From an uncultured Synergistales bacterium (GTDB lineage Bacteria; Synergistota; Synergistia; Synergistales; Aminobacteriaceae): a stretch of DNA of 26,043 bases. The DNA is taken from positions 1-26,043 of the forward strand of contig CAJOGG010000009.1 of assembly GCA_905234205.1 (NCBI GenBank), given 5' to 3'. The number at the start of each line of letters is the position of its first letter. Positions within the stretch are counted from its first letter, which is position 1. Position numbers and translations under genes: made by a program. Positions 24,840-26,043 of the stretch are shown piece after piece. The notes beneath the pieces were generated by a model. It had not been told where the DNA came from, did no database searches, and saw only the letters and a program-made list of their open reading frames with translations.

Positions 24840-26043
24840 ATGCCTGCAAATACTGAACAAAATTGTTTCTATACACAGAAAACTTTACATACTCGAAAGC
24901 CGTTGTACTTCATGGACCAGAAAACTACCCGAATAATTACGAGGTCATGGAGATCGAGAAGCCTGTTTGTGGCGATGATGATATTCGAGGCAGCATCTGG
25001 CAGAGTCCCCTTCGAGACTGCATCCGCAGAGCATGCGGGTATGCTTGTTATGAACAGCATCCCTATAGACATCGGTCCGCTCATTCTCTCAGACGCTGAT
25101 CTTGGCGGTATAGTTGATGAAATACTCAATCCACCCATGTCCCTCGATCCGTTAGCACAGAATGACACATCTTTGGAGTCCCTCAAACAGAAGCTAGATA
25201 ATTACTGCGAGATGCAAGGTGTCGCTGGCACCGCTCAAGTGTGGAACCAATGGATGGTCGCAAAGAATGACCGCATCGACAAACTTCGCCAGGACCTCGA
25301 AGCCAAAAACAAGGGCGTTAATGATGATAATGCTAACTTGTCAGAGGCGGAGGAGGAAGAAGGAGATCAAAAGAAGAATGCTACCGCAAGAAAGCAAGAA
25401 GCAGACAAACGACTCTCCACCTCATCATCTTCCCGTTCAGATGCACAGAAAGCGAAGTCTTCACTCTCAGAAGGAAGTACTGAGTTTGAGACGATGATTC
25501 CCTCTGAAGTTGAGCAAGCTCCAGCTGACTCCATCGCAGTTATTAGATGCTCTGACTGCACGCACACCACCATCAAGCGTTGGCAGACCCTCACTTCATA
25601 TATCCATGGCTTTGCCCACCCTTCAAACAATCAGAACACACAATCTCTCCTCGAACAATCCGATTTGTTAAACCAACGCATTGCTGCCTTGAACATCATC
25701 GCATCAGTCGCTCACACACTTCATACCCTCATTCGCAACAAAGACAAAACCGCACACGTTGCCTATAACAGACTCTCTCCATCCACCATCTGTCTGGCAC
25801 TTCCAACGCCAGATATCGACGAATTCAAGACTGGCAGCGGAATCTTCCTCTCTCTCGCCAATCTCGACACTGACACGCAGAGCTCTGCCCTCCGCTATCT
25901 TGCACCTGAAGTCGCAAATCTGGATGAGGCTACCCACCTCACCACTGTTGCCATGGAGAAGGCATCTGTCTTCTCTCTCGGCCTCATCCTCCTTGACTGC
26001 CTCAATCTCGAAGCCCCTTTCGTTATGGACGAAGACGCCCCTG
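24840..26043 (+). CDS. Partial tandem kinase-like (pseudokinase) protein of protist type, runs off right edge
   Basis: The frame is open from 24798 to the window end; ATG 24840 is the first ATG, but kinase-like sequence begins only near residue 43 (24966). Residues about 43-120 resemble a kinase C-lobe from helix F on (VAMMIFEAASGRVPFETASAEHA). Residues 120-225 are a charged, Ser-rich linker. From about 230 a second copy begins: IAVIRCSD, a helical stretch (QRIAALNIIASVAHTLHTLI), LSPSTICL in place of the HRD loop, APE at 355-357, and KASVFSLGLILLD from 374. No catalytic Asp, DFG or VAIK lysine is visible, so it looks like a pseudokinase. The style matches kinase-like families of oxymonad gut protists (from memory). 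Leu and Ile codons shift to CTC and ATC compared with the bacterial genes, and there is no ribosome-binding site. Confidence 0.55.
   Translation, partial: MPANTEQNCFYTQKTLHTRKPLYFMDQKTTRIITRSWRSRSLFVAMMIFEAASGRVPFETASAEHAGMLVMNSIPIDIGPLILSDADLGGIVDEILNPPMSLDPLAQNDTSLESLKQKLDNYCEMQGVAGTAQVWNQWMVAKNDRIDKLRQDLEAKNKGVNDDNANLSEAEEEEGDQKKNATARKQEADKRLSTSSSSRSDAQKAKSSLSEGSTEFETMIPSEVEQAPADSIAVIRCSDCTHTTIKRWQTLTSYIHGFAHPSNNQNTQSLLEQSDLLNQRIAALNIIASVAHTLHTLIRNKDKTAHVAYNRLSPSTICLALPTPDIDEFKTGSGIFLSLANLDTDTQSSALRYLAPEVANLDEATHLTTVAMEKASVFSLGLILLDCLNLEAPFVMDEDAP
24857..24965 (+). pseudogene. Out-of-frame start of a kinase-like C-lobe
   Basis: Frame 2 reads TENFTYSKAVVLHGPENY... then MEIEKP, ending where the next frame takes over near 24963-24966. 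GPE (24914-24922) sits where kinases have APE, and EKP (24956-24964) where the helix-F lead-in (ExxDVFSLG) starts. Read onward in the neighbouring frame it gives VFVAMMIFEAASGRVPF, matching the layout of the second copy near 25902-26030. This implies a +1-type frame change (one extra base, or two lost) in the sequence or assembly. A stop at 24854 limits this frame upstream. Confidence 0.45.

Noticed and set aside
24781..24936. Small 51-aa ORF with a GAGGGGG run just before its ATG
   Set aside because: The spacing to the ATG is too short, there is no recognisable family, and it crosses the suspected junction; it could equally be broken kinase-like sequence. Not called as a gene.
24840..26043. 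Bacterial Hanks-type Ser/Thr kinase
   Set aside because: No glycine-rich loop, VAIK lysine, HRD or DFG is visible; the two degenerate copies and the codon use do not fit a bacterial PknB-type enzyme.

Overview
The first ~24.7 kb is one continuous bacterial chromosome segment. It is AT-leaning and densely packed, with many ATGA-type and longer gene overlaps. It encodes an [FeFe] hydrogenase and a rubrerythrin, which fit a strict fermentative anaerobe. Gene content, the rimP-nusA-rnpM-infB-rbfA-nrnA-truB-ribF order and the look of the proteins best suit a gut-associated Synergistota (Synergistaceae-like) bacterium. That assignment is an inference from protein appearance, not a computed placement. 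The last ~1.1 kb (from about 24.85 kb) looks different: it encodes a kinase-like protein of the type seen in gut flagellates (oxymonad-like protists). This suggests a termite or cockroach hindgut metagenome and probably a chimeric contig end.

Layout. 1-3.5 kb (+): 3' end of an [FeFe] hydrogenase, a terminator, cysS and an LplT-like MFS transporter, then a second terminator. 3.5-6.3 kb (-): an overlapping pgm-like/trmB/rsmD block. 6.4-7.7 kb (-): a GntP-type permease with its own strong terminator. 7.8-17.85 kb (+): a long translation/RNA operon with a good sigma70-type promoter and a terminator-like hairpin in its leader, covering rimP, nusA, rnpM (ylxR), infB, rbfA, an nrnA-like gene, truB, ribF, tatD and a fused tgt-sua5 gene. 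17.9-19.7 kb (+): a multidomain membrane protein (TM bundle, zinc ribbon, TM, SH3b, two BLIP-like repeats). 19.75-20.3 kb (+): rubrerythrin. 20.4-23.1 kb (-): a HAD phosphatase plus a fused PTS EIIBCA sugar transporter. 23.3-24.7 kb (+): a MATE exporter with a histidine-rich N-terminus. 24.7-26.04 kb: junction and partial kinase-like gene.

How it works together. The central operon joins ribosome maturation (RimP, RbfA, TruB on tRNA), transcription elongation/termination (NusA), initiation (IF2), RNase P modulation (RnpM), nanoRNA turnover (NrnA) and anticodon-loop modification (Tgt, Sua5). The PTS/HAD pair and GntP point to sugar and sugar-acid uptake, and the phosphohexomutase links to hexose-phosphate metabolism. 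Several bacterial promoters appear to rely on extended -10 elements (TGnTATAAT) with little -35.

The most notable items are the Tgt-Sua5 fusion, the hairpin in the rimP-nusA leader, the layered SH3b/zinc-ribbon membrane protein, the C-terminally extended TrmB, and the protist-like tandem pseudokinase at the right edge with an apparent frameshift. I saw no tRNA, rRNA, CRISPR array, insertion sequence or prophage gene.
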